64,000 bases of DNA, taken from Albugo candida. Lineage: Eukaryota > Oomycota > Peronosporomycetes > Albuginales > Albuginaceae. A model generated the notes under the pieces. That model was not told where the DNA came from, did no database searches, and saw only the letters and a program-made list of their open reading frames with translations. The position numbers and the translations under genes were made by a program. Shown piece by piece: positions 10,696 through 22,811 of the stretch (the first letter of the stretch is position 1; each line of letters opens with the position of its first letter). The stretch lies in assembly GCA_905220665.1 (NCBI GenBank), contig CAJNAR010000013.1, positions 124,001-188,000 of the forward strand. Direction: 5' to 3'.

Positions 10696-11373
10696 TTACG
10701 TCCATTCCACATGTTTTCCACTTTCCCACACACCTTTTTGTTTTGTTCCGTTGCGATAAATGGCTCCTTCGCCATGACGTAAACCTTTTCTCCAATTCCC
10801 TTGATAGAACTCACCTTTGACAGCGTCAAACTCTTTGCCAAAGCCATCTTTCAAGCCTTCCAGCCACAAACCCTCGTAGTAGCTCGAGTCTGCCCAAGTG
10901 TATCGACCCTGTCCGTGCATTCTTCCATTGTTCCATTCTCCCTCGTAAATGCAGGAACCTATACCTCCATCATTTTGCTGACGTCCATTTCTACTCGACC
11001 GTTTGGTGTTCGTAGACACACCGAATTCCATCTTCCCATGCCCGTGTTTTCGGCCCTTAAAGAACGAGCCTTCGTATCGACTTTGACTGATACCCCGATA
11101 CAGTACACCATGACCATGGAATAAATCGTTTTGGTATTCGCCATTGTAATAATCACCGCTCTTGAGCCAGCGTTCTTTGCCATTTCCATGTTTCTCGCTT
11201 TGCCTCCATGTTCCATCATACACAACACTACCATTCTCTGTTGTAAATGTACCCGCCCCATGACGAAGACCCTTATGAAATGCTCCGATGTAAATGTCTC
11301 CATTGTGGAATCGCAGTTGGCCTTGACCTTGCCGAATACCATCAACACTTTCTCCTATGTATGTGCCTTCCAT
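10696..11373 (-). CDS. MORN-repeat protein
   Basis: A 225-residue single-exon protein made almost entirely of about eight MORN repeats of roughly 23 residues with the YxGxWxxGxxHGxG pattern, for example YEGSFFKGRKHGHGKMEF, YEGEWNNGRMHGQGRYTW and YQGNWRKGLRHGEGAIY. A short Ser/Asn-rich linker interrupts them. MORN arrays act as scaffolds or phospholipid-binding surfaces in cytoskeletal, flagellar or junctional structures. No catalytic domain is attached and no signal peptide is present. The start at MEGTYIGES fits because repeat 1 begins immediately. Confidence 0.88.
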   Translation of the reverse strand: MEGTYIGESVDGIRQGQGQLRFHNGDIYIGAFHKGLRHGAGTFTTENGSVVYDGTWRQSEKHGNGKERWLKSGDYYNGEYQNDLFHGHGVLYRGISQSRYEGSFFKGRKHGHGKMEFGVSTNTKRSSRNGRQQNDGGIGSCIYEGEWNNGRMHGQGRYTWADSSYYEGLWLEGLKDGFGKEFDAVKGEFYQGNWRKGLRHGEGAIYRNGTKQKGVWESGKHVEWT

Positions 11374-11596
11374 CAGCGACGCATCAAGCCATAAATAACC
11401 CTGGGCAAATCAGCAGATTGCACATACACATACACACTCGATTTGTGGCTCAAATGGGAAGCGGTTTAGCGCTAAAGGATAGAAATAAATAGCTCAGATA
11501 GTGTTTATTTATCAATTACTGCCAACTAGGAAACACAAAATGAAGTTTTGGTGCCAATCAAAGCCCTACGAAGCCACGCAAAGCCCATGGACTCCA

Positions 11597-13024
11597 TTAT
11601 CTGCTAGAGATAATACAACCATCGATGCAAGCTAATAACTTGTTATACACGTCACTACTTTTGACAGAAACTCTACCGTAGCCATCATGAGAATACAATT
11701 TATCTTTCTCGGTGGCATCCATGATCCAGTAAGACGCCTGCCGATCATTTGCCACTATGCGTTGCGTATGCTCAGGACATTGTCGAGGATTTGCCTGTGC
11801 AAACTTGGTATATGTGGACCTGAGTGAGTTTGATGGAATCCATTGCATTTGACTGCCATATGACTTTCTATTCTCCTCAGGACTTCTCAGCTTCGGTCTG
11901 AATTCGGATATGATATTGTCAAACGAAAGCAGCACATCTGATTGTGGCGAGGTTGTTTGTTCAATGGAGGAGCTACCGCTTCTGTCAAGCGTTTGTGAAT
12001 AGTCTGGCCGTTCTTTTTGAAGAGGTTGGGAATCTCGTAAAAGTCGATTGTTGTTTCCATTCAAGTTTGAGGAATACAATTCAGGCTGCGTGACTTGCGG
12101 AAAGATCATGTTCAAGACATAAGGAGTTGCACTTTTTTCTGCATTCGATGAATTCCTCATAGTTTGACTTGGAAGGTCATGATTGAAGCTTTCTCGGTAT
12201 TCGACATAATTTTTTCGAGTTGCGTTCCAATTCGTATTCTGGCAGGAAGGATCCCGCAAGCTTGATTGCTGTGAAGCGTGACTGCTCAATCCAGTCGTCA
12301 TAGGTGAAACAAAAGTCCCCGCATACATTTTTCGTTCTTTCCGTTTGATCGATCGCATCTTTTCCTTGTTATCGCGGACAAAACAAGGATGGCTAAATGT
12401 ACAGATGTCGGTTTGTGTTTTAGTCCATTTCTTGAATCCAAAATAATTTAATTGACGCTGAAAACTGGAGACATTTCGATGCTTGAAATAATTTGGTAAT
12501 ATTTTAGCTGCAAGCAATGTAGGTTGTTTGACTTGAAATGCGGTCCCACGATGAGACCATGCAATAATCATAGGATCTTCTTCTTGGAGAATTTCATACA
12601 AACAGCGTAAGAACTTTGGTACACTCACATTACGCCTTCGAATATAGTGAAGTTCCACATTCGCTTTGGAAACGGTCAGAACGGGTTGATACTCTTCAGA
12701 TCCCACAATGTCCATACATGTTTCATTTCTGCAATGTGTCGCCGTAGAATTCGATACGGGAGAAGTACGATTGCTTTTCCAATTGCCTGAGTCTTGCTGA
12801 TGTGATAGTTTGGTACAATGTGAGCGCGGAGTGGAATGATCGTAAAAGACATTGCTTCCTTGTTCGTCTTGGACTCGACATAAAGTTGCAGCCGCTGCAG
12901 TAGTAGACGGCGATCGATAGGAAGGTACAAGGGATGGCAGTAGATAACTAGGCGTTTTCGCTTCTTTCCAAAAATAGTTTGGATGCAGGCTGGATGTGGA
13001 TGATAATGTCGTGGCTCTTGCCAT
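11597..13024 (-). CDS. HSF-type DNA-binding protein
   Basis: A 475-residue single-exon protein. The HSF winged-helix domain spans about residues 131-230: VPKFLRCLYEILQEEDPMI, WSHRGTAFQV, LPNYFKHRNVSSFQRQLNYF (recognition helix) and GFKKWTKTQTDICTFSHPCF. Its basic exit reads MRSIKRKERKM. The flanks are Ser/Asn/Gln-rich and low in complexity. I see no leucine-zipper-like HR-A/B trimerisation repeat after the domain. The protein is therefore better described as an HSF-domain factor, a group I recall as expanded in oomycetes and diatoms, than as a classical heat-shock factor. Confidence 0.88.
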   Translation of the reverse strand: MARATTLSSTSSLHPNYFWKEAKTPSYLLPSLVPSYRSPSTTAAAATLCRVQDEQGSNVFYDHSTPRSHCTKLSHQQDSGNWKSNRTSPVSNSTATHCRNETCMDIVGSEEYQPVLTVSKANVELHYIRRRNVSVPKFLRCLYEILQEEDPMIIAWSHRGTAFQVKQPTLLAAKILPNYFKHRNVSSFQRQLNYFGFKKWTKTQTDICTFSHPCFVRDNKEKMRSIKRKERKMYAGTFVSPMTTGLSSHASQQSSLRDPSCQNTNWNATRKNYVEYRESFNHDLPSQTMRNSSNAEKSATPYVLNMIFPQVTQPELYSSNLNGNNNRLLRDSQPLQKERPDYSQTLDRSGSSSIEQTTSPQSDVLLSFDNIISEFRPKLRSPEENRKSYGSQMQWIPSNSLRSTYTKFAQANPRQCPEHTQRIVANDRQASYWIMDATEKDKLYSHDGYGRVSVKSSDVYNKLLACIDGCIISSR

Positions 13025-13523
13025 TTCGAATTTGCACGTGTACGCTTTCTAGTACTGATGAAAGAGCTGTTGTGACTTATACACTGAACAACTGCAAATG
13101 TTTCCTGCCCCTGATTCCATCTTTAATTGGACTTTATGCGCACCCTTTCCATTTTCCTGACATTTCAATTTCAGTATGAAAGTGCTTACGTCCTGAGCCA
13201 CATTTGCTTTTCGAAATACGATGCTAAGTCACTTTTGAGAATAATGGAAGAAATTAATGGAAGGAGATTGAAATAGAAGAATTGATCGGTTTCGACGTCG
13301 CGATAGAGGAGATGTCAATCGTGAAGATCGCTATAAATGTACCATAATGACAGCTGAAGCAAATTCAGCCTTCCACATTTTTACATGTCGCACTAAAATC
13401 AAGTGAACAGCGACAAGTGTACAACTCTATGGATCATTCGAAAATTTACTCAGGTAGAATTTCGATAGATTGCTTTACAAACAAAAAGACTGCACAGTTA
13501 GGTCCCTTATACATTTCACTAAA
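13025..13523. other. Intergenic region, nothing recognised
   Basis: 499 bp lie between the start of the HSF-type gene and the 3' end of the protease gene, both on the minus strand. The region should hold the HSF-type gene's promoter. No credible ORF, RNA gene or repeat was seen. Confidence 0.5.
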
Positions 13524-14748
13524 TCAAGCGAAACTGGTCATTTTCGTTATAGATTCCACATCCGCGAGATCCTTGGACATGACAGGGAATGAAGCATCCG
13601 TTGCAATCCCACACTGGTTAGCCTTGTTTCGAGACATCATGATATAACCTTGCATTCCCCAGCTTGGTCCCCAAGAGTTTTTCACCAGCCAGAAGTCGTG
13701 ATTGTGGGATACGCCATATCCGGCTACTGCCACTCCATGGTCCAAACCGTCCGACGTATTCGCACAAAAGGGCCAATTATACACACCATGACGGTACAAT
13801 TGGAAGGTGAAGCTGGAAGCATCTATCGCGACAGAGACCACGCTTTTGGTCGCCACAGCCGCTTGAAGAGCTTTTTCGTCTCCAGTGGTTACGTTCAAGT
13901 AAGATGTGAAATGGCCAACAGCTCTGTCATCTTCGGCGCGACAAATGCCTCTGGAGACTGCAGTATACTTGTACACTTCTTCGGGGTCAATTTTTCCTTT
14001 ATGATGCTGAACGATTTCTTCAAAACCATCGTGCATTTCACCACCATGATTACACGTGTCAACACCGCCCATCGTACAGTCGACAAGTTCTTGTTCGGAA
14101 AAGGATACCAGATTCCCCGTTGAAATCGCGTACACTGATTCAAGTGCAGCCACAGCAGAAAACGCCCAACAGGAACCGCATTGACCTTGATTCTTGACGG
14201 GCGTCACCGCGTCATGAGAACGCCAGTCCCAAATATCTGGTACATCTTTCGCAGATTCGGCATCAAAATATCCGGCGGCATAACGACCATCCGAGTTTAC
14301 ATCGCGTCGTTTGTAACCTAGCATCTGCTTGTACTCGATATCCGTCAGGTCTGCAATCTCTAAATTCGTTTGAATGGTAAGTCTTAGGTAGTTGAGTCTT
14401 TAGATAAATCACAAACCATTCAGGCCGAGTTCAAACGTGAATTCTCCTGCTTGAAATTTGGCATTGTGTGATTCGATACGCTTCATATTCACTTGAAAAG
14501 CCTGAGTGCAACATTGATTACACGACCTCGTTATATACGCGTACATAGTATACCTTGAATCTTTTTTGTACAAGATCATGATCTTTATTGTAGTACAGGT
14601 ACTGTTTGCCGTATTCTATCGCGTACTCGACAAAGGCGGTCCATACAGTTTGTTCGTCACCACTGACATCGTTGACGGAAAGGTAGGCGGAACCGGTTGC
14701 AACATAATAGGTCAACAACCAAGCAATACAGCCCAGATTCCAGTGCAT
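13524..14748 (-). CDS. Secreted papain-family (C1A) cysteine protease
   Basis: Three exons, 14748-14554, 14501-14417 and 14359-13524, with introns of 52 and 57 nt, give 371 residues. The first exon opens with a hydrophobic signal peptide ([19 protein letters not shown]). An I29-type inhibitor prodomain follows; splicing restores [19 protein letters not shown]. The mature domain starts near [20 protein letters not shown]. Seen: oxyanion Gln and catalytic Cys in [11 protein letters not shown], catalytic His in [11 protein letters not shown], and catalytic Asn in [10 protein letters not shown]. All active-site residues are present, so an active secreted cathepsin L-like protease is expected. It shares a 107-bp divergent promoter region with DPH5. 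Confidence 0.93.
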
Positions 14749-14855
14749 CGTTACAAAAGCGGATAGAGAAAGGAGAAAGATCGCAGAAAAAATGGAATGA
14801 TTTTGATTCGGCTAATTTCTAGGCTTGGCCTAGTTTGTGTAATTTACATCAACAA

Positions 14856-15770
14856 ATGCTCTACATCATTGGCCTCGGTTTGGGTGATGAAAATGACATC
14901 ACTCTACGCGGTCTCCAGGCTGTGAAAGAATGCCAGAAAATTTATTTGGAATACTATACATCGTTACTTGGAGTGGATCCTACAAAGCTGGTATGTATGT
15001 CAATGGCTCATACAGAAGTTTCATACTGAATTTGCGTAGAGTGATTTGTATGATAGAGAAATAACCATCGCGGATCGCGATTCTGTAGAGTTAGAAGCTG
15101 ATGAAATATTGAAGCACGCAAAAGATGGAAATTCTGCAGCTTTCTTGGTTGTCGGCGATCCGCTTTGGTACGTTCTATAAATAATTCTCTGATTTACCGT
15201 GATATGCTTACATATTTGCTGATCAGTGCAACAACTCACACAGATCTCATATTGCGGGCTAAGGAACAGAATATCAATGTACAAGTGATACATAATGCCT
15301 CTGTGATGGGTGCCGTAGCATCTTGCGGTCTGCAATTGTATAATTATGGCCAGACAATCTCCATTCCGTTCTTCACTGCCAACTGGAAGCCGGACAGTTT
15401 CTATGATAAGATAAAGTATAATCGAAATGGTGGCATGCACACGCTTTGCTTACTTGACATCAAAGTAAAAGAACCAGATTACGAAGCTTTATCACTTGGC
15501 AAAAAACGAACACTACCACCGCGGTTCATGACCGTGAATCAGGCAATTGAGCAGCTACTTTATATTGAGGAGCAGCGAAACGAAAGAGCTTACACGTCTG
15601 ATAGTTTATGCGTTGGCTTGGCAAGACTCGGGCGAAGCGATCAGAAGATCGTTGCTGGGACTCTGGGACAGCTTCAAAGCATCGACTTTGGTGCACCTTT
15701 ACATTCTCTCATCATTGCAGGCGATGTTCATGTGGTGGAGAAAGAAATGCTCGCTCAGTATTACATTTAA
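14856..15770 (+). CDS. DPH5: Diphthine synthase
   Basis: An S-adenosylmethionine-dependent methyltransferase of the diphthamide pathway that methylates the modified histidine of elongation factor 2. Three exons, 14856-14990, 15040-15167 and 15227-15770, with introns of 49 and 59 nt, give 268 residues, close to the usual family length of about 270-285. Splicing joins DPTKL to [17 protein letters not shown] and VVGDPL to [14 protein letters not shown]. The N-terminal [19 protein letters not shown] and the VVGDPLCATTHTDL motif are hallmark SAM-binding elements. A decayed copy of this gene lies at about 21.5-21.95 kb. Confidence 0.95.
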
Positions 15771-15893
15771 TAGGATCAGATGAAATTCAATATCTTGCGG
15801 TATCATACTACCTGGCCTAGCGCCTTCCAATAGCAGCTCAATTATAGTAAGTCGTCATTGCACTTCCAATGCAGTAGAAAGTACCGGTGGACG

Positions 15894-16700
15894 TCATCGT
15901 GCTTCCAATACACTAGATTTCTTCACGTAATCAAATAGAGTCGCTTCGATGTCTGCAAATGGCAAATTTTCAACTGCTGTCATACTATAATCACGCTCGT
16001 AGTCGCTATACTTCCCGAAACATTGGCTTATGCCCCATTTAGAAAAATCTTTGGCACCATCATTGATACGCACATGAAATCGGGAGAGATCAGCGGTATT
16101 GTACTCCTGAATATGAGTCCACACAGAATGCATATTGTCGGCAACTAGTTTTTGCTTATTTCGATGTAAGAAAATGATATTCCCGTCGGGATCGTGCTGA
16201 ACAATAGACTGACCGCAAAAAAGTTTCTTTTCACGCAGTAGGATACCGGCTGATCCAGGTGGTCCAGCGATAAAATGGAAACTAGAATTGGTTGTCATCC
16301 ACGCAAATCGAAACAAGTCTTTATCTCCCCAGGCGAAGCCCAGATCCACCAATAATCGAGGCCGTCGGAGGCCAAAGTAGGATAACGTGGACACAGCTAT
16401 CGCATGGCGCTCCCGGTCAATTAAGACTTGACCACTCTCTTGCTCAAACATGTATACGTTTTTCACATTGAGCATTTCCCAAACCAAGCTGTGATCGTTC
16501 ATAAAGAATAATGTACGATCCGGCAGCCAGTAATCCGGCCAAAATATTGCTCCTGTTGTCGCAAACGCATCACTCTCGAATAGACTAGTAGGATCGCTGA
16601 CAGCAAAATTGTCTGCATCCAATAAAAGAAGTTGTTTGAATGCGGAATACGAAACAGCGTAGATTTTAGTGAACCAGGATTCAGCCTGGGCCTTTGGATC
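15894..16700. repeat. Near-identical block shared with 22005-22811
   Basis: Direct repeat at a constant offset of 6111 bp, covering the 3' half of both GT71 genes. By eye the core (about 16200-16700 versus 22311-22811) differs at only about six to eight positions in 500 bp, mostly at synonymous sites. Divergence rises sharply beyond 16700/22811. It also rises near the stop codon, where the last residues differ. Confidence 0.85.
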
Positions 16701-17456
16701 GATTTGTCGAAGGAACACATCGTGTGTTTTTATCAAGTCAGCTATAATCGGATGAGTAGCGATAGTTTTACCTTCCATCATGTTTATAAAGGTAAACTCA
16801 TCTGCGCGATACCATAATTCGACCGGTAGCGTACAACCAATATGGCGTAGCCACTTGATAGAAGCATAAACACTCTGAATGCTGCGCGGCGATATGACAA
16901 TTGCAATTCCCCGATCAAATATTGATGAAGGAAGTGTGAGACTGGGATTTTCATCCTGTAGTAACTTTTGACCTGTAGCAGCGGTTGCTGGTGGGTTTGG
17001 CTTGAACGCTTTTGCTTGAAGTGCGTGGCCAAGCACATTTCGAAATTCGTGACATGGAATTTCGACCTTCGTTCGTGTTGCACCGCATCTCCGATTCAGC
17101 ACAAACCTCTTTTCACCGGTGATGCGATGCTGGATTTCGCAATAGCCTGACGCACTACCTTTGATTGGAGCTGAGCAATTCAGCGTTCGAATAGACGCTC
17201 CAGTAGGACTGCAATCTGCTGTGTGATGGAATTGTACGCATTCATACTGCTCCAATTCCTGTAAATCAGTAAATGGGCGCCATTGTACGGCATTGCTTTT
17301 CCGCTCTGTCGTAGAAGCAAACGTGTTGGCGTACATCTCATCGTGCGCTTTGAGTAAATTCTGAAACATATTGTGACGAGAAACATAGAAAATGCTTACT
17401 AAGCAAATACATATACCCAGAAACAGAGATATCAGCACGCGTTGAAGCCGATTCAT
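15894..17456 (-). CDS. GT71 (MNN1-like) mannosyltransferase, copy A
   Basis: A 520-residue type-II membrane protein. The short cytosolic tail MNRLQR is followed by a signal anchor (VLISLFLGICICLVSIFYVS) and a luminal stem with paired cysteines. The catalytic domain shows the GT71 signatures VYASIKWLRHIGCTLPVELW, the metal-binding DxD in LLLLDADNFAV, and ATTGAIFWPDYW. It probably transfers mannose to glycoproteins in the Golgi; the exact acceptor is unknown. Single exon. A paralogue at 22005-23624 is nearly identical over the C-terminal half and more diverged over the N-terminal half. Confidence 0.85.
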   Translation of the reverse strand: MNRLQRVLISLFLGICICLVSIFYVSRHNMFQNLLKAHDEMYANTFASTTERKSNAVQWRPFTDLQELEQYECVQFHHTADCSPTGASIRTLNCSAPIKGSASGYCEIQHRITGEKRFVLNRRCGATRTKVEIPCHEFRNVLGHALQAKAFKPNPPATAATGQKLLQDENPSLTLPSSIFDRGIAIVISPRSIQSVYASIKWLRHIGCTLPVELWYRADEFTFINMMEGKTIATHPIIADLIKTHDVFLRQIDPKAQAESWFTKIYAVSYSAFKQLLLLDADNFAVSDPTSLFESDAFATTGAIFWPDYWLPDRTLFFMNDHSLVWEMLNVKNVYMFEQESGQVLIDRERHAIAVSTLSYFGLRRPRLLVDLGFAWGDKDLFRFAWMTTNSSFHFIAGPPGSAGILLREKKLFCGQSIVQHDPDGNIIFLHRNKQKLVADNMHSVWTHIQEYNTADLSRFHVRINDGAKDFSKWGISQCFGKYSDYERDYSMTAVENLPFADIEATLFDYVKKSSVLEAR

Positions 17457-20400
17457 TTTAGCTGGTTTGCATACAAATTAATTATTAAACGTAAGGCACC
17501 AATGAGAGTGATCCGTCGCAATCAATTGACCAGATCGCTTGTTCATTACAACCGCCAAGTGACCCCTAGCTTTTTATATGAGGAGGGGTTTTCCTGCCCC
17601 TTGCTTCTTTCTTTCTAAATCTTACAGCGGTGACGAGGCGTTTCTTTTGCTGATAGGTAATGATTCCTTGTATCATTGAAGCTCGGACTTAACCAGAGAT
17701 GGTTGATGCATGATTGACAACAAGAACAGCCACAACAGCGTCTGGGTCTTGCAAATGGATGCGAGAAAACTTCAGGGATTCACAACCGCACTTTTAATCG
17801 ATGTACAAGGGACGCAAACTGATCGGATGCTAACGCAGCGTGCAACGCAGCCTTTTAGAAATTGAAGGGGGAGATTAGAGCTTATATGCAGGAAATCGCA
17901 ACAACGTACTGATCAGGTGGGATCCTCTCTGCACCGAAAATCAATCCTATTTCTTTTTTGGCTGATCGATGTGCTTGTACTATGATTGAAGGAACGCGAG
18001 GAGTATATCACCCATCGAGAACTTTTGGAATCTCGGAGGCTGCAAGTAGAGGAATTCTAGCTGTCAGCGGAGAATATTAGCATCCGGTCTACATCTTGGA
18101 ATAATCTTCTAGGGTTGCTGTAGACCACAAGAACATTGTTCCTGCTTTCTGTACCAAGAATCGAATGAGCTGTTTGAAGTTGTGAGTCCGGTTTATGAAA
18201 TGCTATCGAGGTCCATTTTGAAAGACTGGCTGCTTCATTATGAGCACGATGATAATTTTAACTTTCGCCAAACAGTATTTTGAGAGGAGTCCAGCTGGAG
18301 GTATTACAACAACGACATTTGATATGATACAGACTCACAACCTCGCACACACTGAAGTCGTTCTTATTGAGAGCAATTACCACAGTCAATACAGCTAATC
18401 AAGCACAATATCCTACCCTTATTAGCTTACCTCGGTTGGCACACATAAAGTTCCTTTTTCTGCCGGGAAAAGATGCGTGATGACCCATTTACCTCTTCTC
18501 GTGTCCTAATGTCGTCCTATGACAAATACTTGATCAATCATAATCATAGAAAATCAATGGACGAGTATACGACTGTGACCGATGTTGATGTCGGAAGGAG
18601 GCATTCAATCTCAGGGAGCCCGACTAATTCAAAATAGGACGTTCTTTCCACATGGCAAGCTAGTTCTACACAACCACACCTACTGAGCGAACATGGGATG
18701 CTTTCCACGTGGTTACTATGGTTGAGGAGAATTGAAATCCATTTTCAACAAGCTTCAAAGCAATGATTTAACAAGTAAAGACGCTCACACGATTACTAGG
18801 TGAGTTGAAAAAGGCTCGGTTTTACAAATGCTTTGGAAAAACAAGCATTGCAACGAATGGAGGTACAACGCACGCCAAATCATCGCTGGGTTCAAACAAC
18901 GGCGCTGGAACATCGCTCGTGAAGTGATTTAATATAATGAGTTTGATGAAGCTAATATGGAAGATTTGCTTTGGATGAAGCACATGTGAAAGGGAAGCTC
19001 GGGCTTACCCGGAAAAGTGAGGCAAATGAGGTCCCTCCAAGATTCGGAAGAAAGTATAGTACTGTGAGTCTATCTATCGCTAAAGTTTGATTAGTTCCTT
19101 CCCTACGTACTATTTTCCTGCTACCTGAATGATAAGCTTTTCAACGCTTTTTATTTGAATCAATCTTGTGCAAGTTGAGCAAGATGCTTCATATATTCGA
19201 GGTCTTTACTTGAAGTCTGGCCAATTGCACGTCTCTGGCTTAAAACGTCAGGAGGAAGGTTTGTGATCTGTCAAGGATGGGGGAGGTTGGCTGGAAGAAG
19301 TAATGGAAGATCGTCGTTTGAGCTGATCAGGGAGCCCTTTAGGTCGACGCAGGACATGTCGGAGAGGACGTCATCGGTCTCTCTATGTGCCGCCGGAGGG
19401 GCTCATACAAGCCGGTATCACTGATATATTCTAGAAAATGGGTTCGGACACATCGAGTTGGCAGTAATTCTATTCTGTTAGGGCCCATGCACCGCAGTTA
19501 AAAAGCGGTATCGTTTATATGTAGATGATGTAAAGACGTACGTATAATTGCGCAGTCAGAAGTCGTGGTCGAATATAAGGTTTGCAAAATCGGTAGAACG
19601 CCCAATTCGCCTGTGATTCCTGGACCACCACTCATCATAACAAGTAGCGAGCCAATTTGTGAATAGCGCCATTGGGATATCGCGCTCCTAAACACAAATG
19701 TGCTTTCTGTTTCATTCACGTCCATGTGACCAGAACGACGGGCAAGCATTCTCCGCGCGTTTTTGAGGATCGTATTTAGTGCGGATCGACAGATTTGACA
19801 TCACACGCATATTCAATAACATTGAGCTGTTCAATCATCATTTCCGGAGCAGTATATAGGTCGCAAAGGATGGCTTCAAGTTGAGTAATAAATAGCAATG
19901 GAGAGAATGAGTCTCTTTGACTCTGAAAGGTCATCGCAGCATCAGAGCAGTGACGTCTCCTTCCATATGTCATTAGCTGCAAATTCATGGATGCGTGATT
20001 TATGACGGTCGATCATCTTCAACTCTTTGTGACTAACGACGGTCCTCAAAATTCTGGATTGCAAGGAAGATTGTGTTGACCCCTACTTCTACGGCTTCAG
20101 CTGGATGCAGTTCTAGCAACTTGGGCTTTCTATAAAGCTAGTAACATTTCATAGATACAAAAATTATCTTGATCCTACTGAAGTCCGAAAACGAATGCTT
20201 TGATAGCTTAATGAGACGAGAAAAAGAAGAATCATAATAAGGGTTGCTGTCGATCAACGCTAGAATAGCCGAGGGCATTATGAGGGACCGTATTACTACC
20301 TCCAGATACGGAGAACGATAATTTGGAGAGGAATGGAATGATAGGGAAGAACGTGATACTGTGAATGGTGATGATGAGGGAGAACGAATGTGTTTCTTCA

Positions 20401-21359
20401 ACATTTTTTAGCATTTGCTATATCGAATTCATAAAAATGATTAACAATGCTTGATACGACGCCTCTGGTTGCATAAGTGCGCAACCCAAATGGTGTTGCT
20501 CCAGCAGATGACGATGAAGTAGGACCTGCGGTAGTAGACGTGTCGTTTTTTTTAATTCAAATTTAGTATCTTCCTGATGTGCTCTGATGGAGCCATCATT
20601 TAGTCGAGATGCGGAGTACTGCTTAAGCTGTCTTCTTCTTTGTTTGACAAGCCGGATGTACTGGTGAGAGGCAAACTTTCATATCTTAAGGAATATATTA
20701 GCGTCTTGAAATCTAGCACAAAAGGAACTTATCTCAGACTCGATATCTTTTGAAATAATGCCTCCTGTACCGTTACTTGAATTTCGATTTTTTATTCGTG
20801 CTTCATAGAGCCATGTACCGCCTCATTCTCTATTGTGCAGCTTTCAAGCAAGCCAAGTCAGGTGCAGCACGCACCCTGGCATAAAACAAAAAAATATCTA
20901 CCTTCCGTATTGACGAGGCCAGCGATAAAAAAATTGTCCGGTCAGATTTCTCCAGTACTGGAGAGTCCGCGCGATGTATCCAGAATATGGGTAATGGTAT
21001 TTTGGATGGTGAAAGATACCTTAGCAATAGCATAAAAAAAAAAACAGGGTCCAAAAAGGTAATAGGTTGCAAGCTAGTGCTGGTTGGCTCAACGCAATCC
21101 CCGTGTCATCGCATCGGTTCCCAAACTCAGGAAATCTCCTTATCATTTTCAGAAATTGTTGGAAGAGCGCTAATCTGCGAATCACGTTTGAAACGTGAAA
21201 AGTCTAATGCACTTCCAAATCTCACTTGAACAAGCTGCTGATAAGATTGGACGATTAGTCGATAGAAAATGAGAGTATCTGTAAAGATTGTCGAAAGTAT
21301 GCGATTGTGCCATTCTTATCATTCACGATGCCCGAAAAAATATCATACATACGCTTACT
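17457..21359. other. Gene-poor stretch between the two GT71 copies
   Basis: About 3.9 kb with no convincing gene. Open frames are short (at most 88 codons), on mixed strands, and carry no domain I recognise. Two adjacent minus-strand frames at 19498-19749 and 19776-19988 (83 and 70 codons) could be pieces of one degraded gene, but I cannot name it. A-runs and T-runs occur near 20550 and 21035. No tRNA or CRISPR was seen. The stretch could be relic transposon or decayed duplicated sequence. Confidence 0.5.
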
Positions 21360-21504
21360 TAGCGAGAAGCACGGCATTACAGCCGCAATAACATTTCTGC
21401 CAGAGCATCTCAGCCGCGTAGTTATTTAAGCTGCTGAGTCAGGACAATCCTAGGGCCTTTTAAGTACTGATAAATACTGATTGAGCTAAGAAATCGGTGT
21501 CTCA

Positions 21505-21950
21505 GTATAAGGTAGCTGTCGTCCACGGACGGCCGAGCAAGACTGCAGAAATCGTTTCTCATCGGATAAAGCCACCGACGATAGCGAGTGCTTTCTTGGT
21601 TTGATTATATATCGGCTCTTCTCTCAATCACGGAACGAATAAGGATTCTACAGCAAGATCCTTACAATACGCTCTGCTTGCTTAAAAAATTGGTGTTGAC
21701 TAAGGGCAATACACACTGTCATTGGGCAAAAATGAGGCAATTAGTCAGCTTCGCAGCTTGACTGACAATCAGCAAAAAAAGTCATGTCTTCGAGAGTTCG
21801 TGCTTTGGCTTGACAAGAATTAAGCGAATGATCAGAACTTTTTTGCCAAGATTTTTATAATTTTTATTGTACTTTATCTTTACATTCACTCTTTGCGACG
21901 AGAAATGTGAACGCGGTAGAAATGGAAATGCTGGCTCAAAATTACATATT
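21505..21950 (+). pseudogene. Decayed copy of DPH5 exon 3
   Basis: This stretch aligns by eye, in order and with small indels, to exon 3 of the intact DPH5 at 14856-15770. Examples, DPH5 first: GGCTTGGCAAGACTCGGGCG and GGCTTGACAAGAATTAAGCG; CAGGCAATTGAGCAGCT and GAGGCAATTAGTCAGCT; CCGTTCTTCACTGCCAACTG and CGGCTCTTCTCTCAATCACG; GAAATGCTCGCTCAGTATTA and GAAATGCTGGCTCAAAATTA. In the frame matching DPH5 the last 50 codons carry TGA stops, and the original stop is lost after AQNYI. It lies just 3' of the second GT71 gene's stop codon, in the same relative orientation as the intact pair. One event therefore copied both genes. Homology further upstream (21360-21505) is doubtful. Confidence 0.82.
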
Positions 21951-22004
21951 GAAAAAATGTTTACTTCACGCTATAGCATCACAACAGCTGAGTATCGCTA
22001 GACT

Positions 22005-22811
22005 TCATCGCTTTTTCAACGCAGTACACTTCTTCACGTAACCAAATAGTGTCGCTTCAATGTCTGCAAATGGCAAATCTTCAACTGCTGTCATACTATA
22101 ATCACGCTCGTAGTCGCTATGTTTCCCGAAACATTGGCTTATGCCCCATTTAGAAAAATCTTTGGCACTATCATTGGTATCCACATGGAACCGGGAGAGA
22201 TCAGCGGTATTGTACTCTTGTATATGAGTCCACACAGAATGCATATTGTCGGCAACTAGTTTTTGTTCATTTCGATGTAAGAAAATGATATTCCCGTCGG
22301 GATCGTGCTGAACAATAGACTGACCGCAAAAAAGTTTCTTTTCACGCAGTAGGATACCGGCTGATCCAGGTGGTCCAGCGATAAAATGGAAACTAGAATT
22401 GGTTGTCATCCACGCAAATCGAAACAAGTCTTTATCTCCCCAGGCGAAGCCCAGATCCACCAATAATCGAGGCCGTCGAAGGCCAAAGTAGGATAACGTG
22501 GACACAGCTTTCGCATGGCGCTCCCGGTCAATTAAGACTTGACCACTCTCTTGCTCAAACATGTATACGTTTTTCACATTCAGCATTTCCCAAACCAAGC
22601 TGTGATCGTTCATAAAGAATAATGTACGATCCGGTAGCCAGTAATCCGGCCAAAATATTGCTCCTGTTGTCGCAAACGCATCACTCTCGAATAGACTAGT
22701 AGGATCGCTGACAGCAAAATTGTCTGCGTCCAATAGAAGAAGTTGTTTGAATGCAGAATACGCAACCGCATAAATTTTGCCGAAGCAGGATTCAGCCAGA
22801 GCCTTTGGATC
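22005..22811. repeat. Near-identical block shared with 15894-16700
   Basis: Second member of the direct repeat. The indel-free alignment at offset 6111 bp covers the 3' halves of both GT71 genes. It is far more similar than the adjacent 5' halves or the DPH5 relic, the pattern expected of recent gene conversion. Confidence 0.85.

Noticed and set aside
13895..14143. Minus-strand frame within the protease gene as a separate gene
   Set aside because: It lies wholly inside the protease exon in another frame and has no recognisable domain.
19429..19438. TTCTAGAA-like heat-shock element
   Set aside because: A single short palindrome far from any gene start; expected by chance in 64 kb.
19498..19988. 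Remnant copy of the papain-family gene as part of the segmental duplication
   Set aside because: The translated fragments share no recognisable motif with the protease, so the duplication cannot be extended that far.
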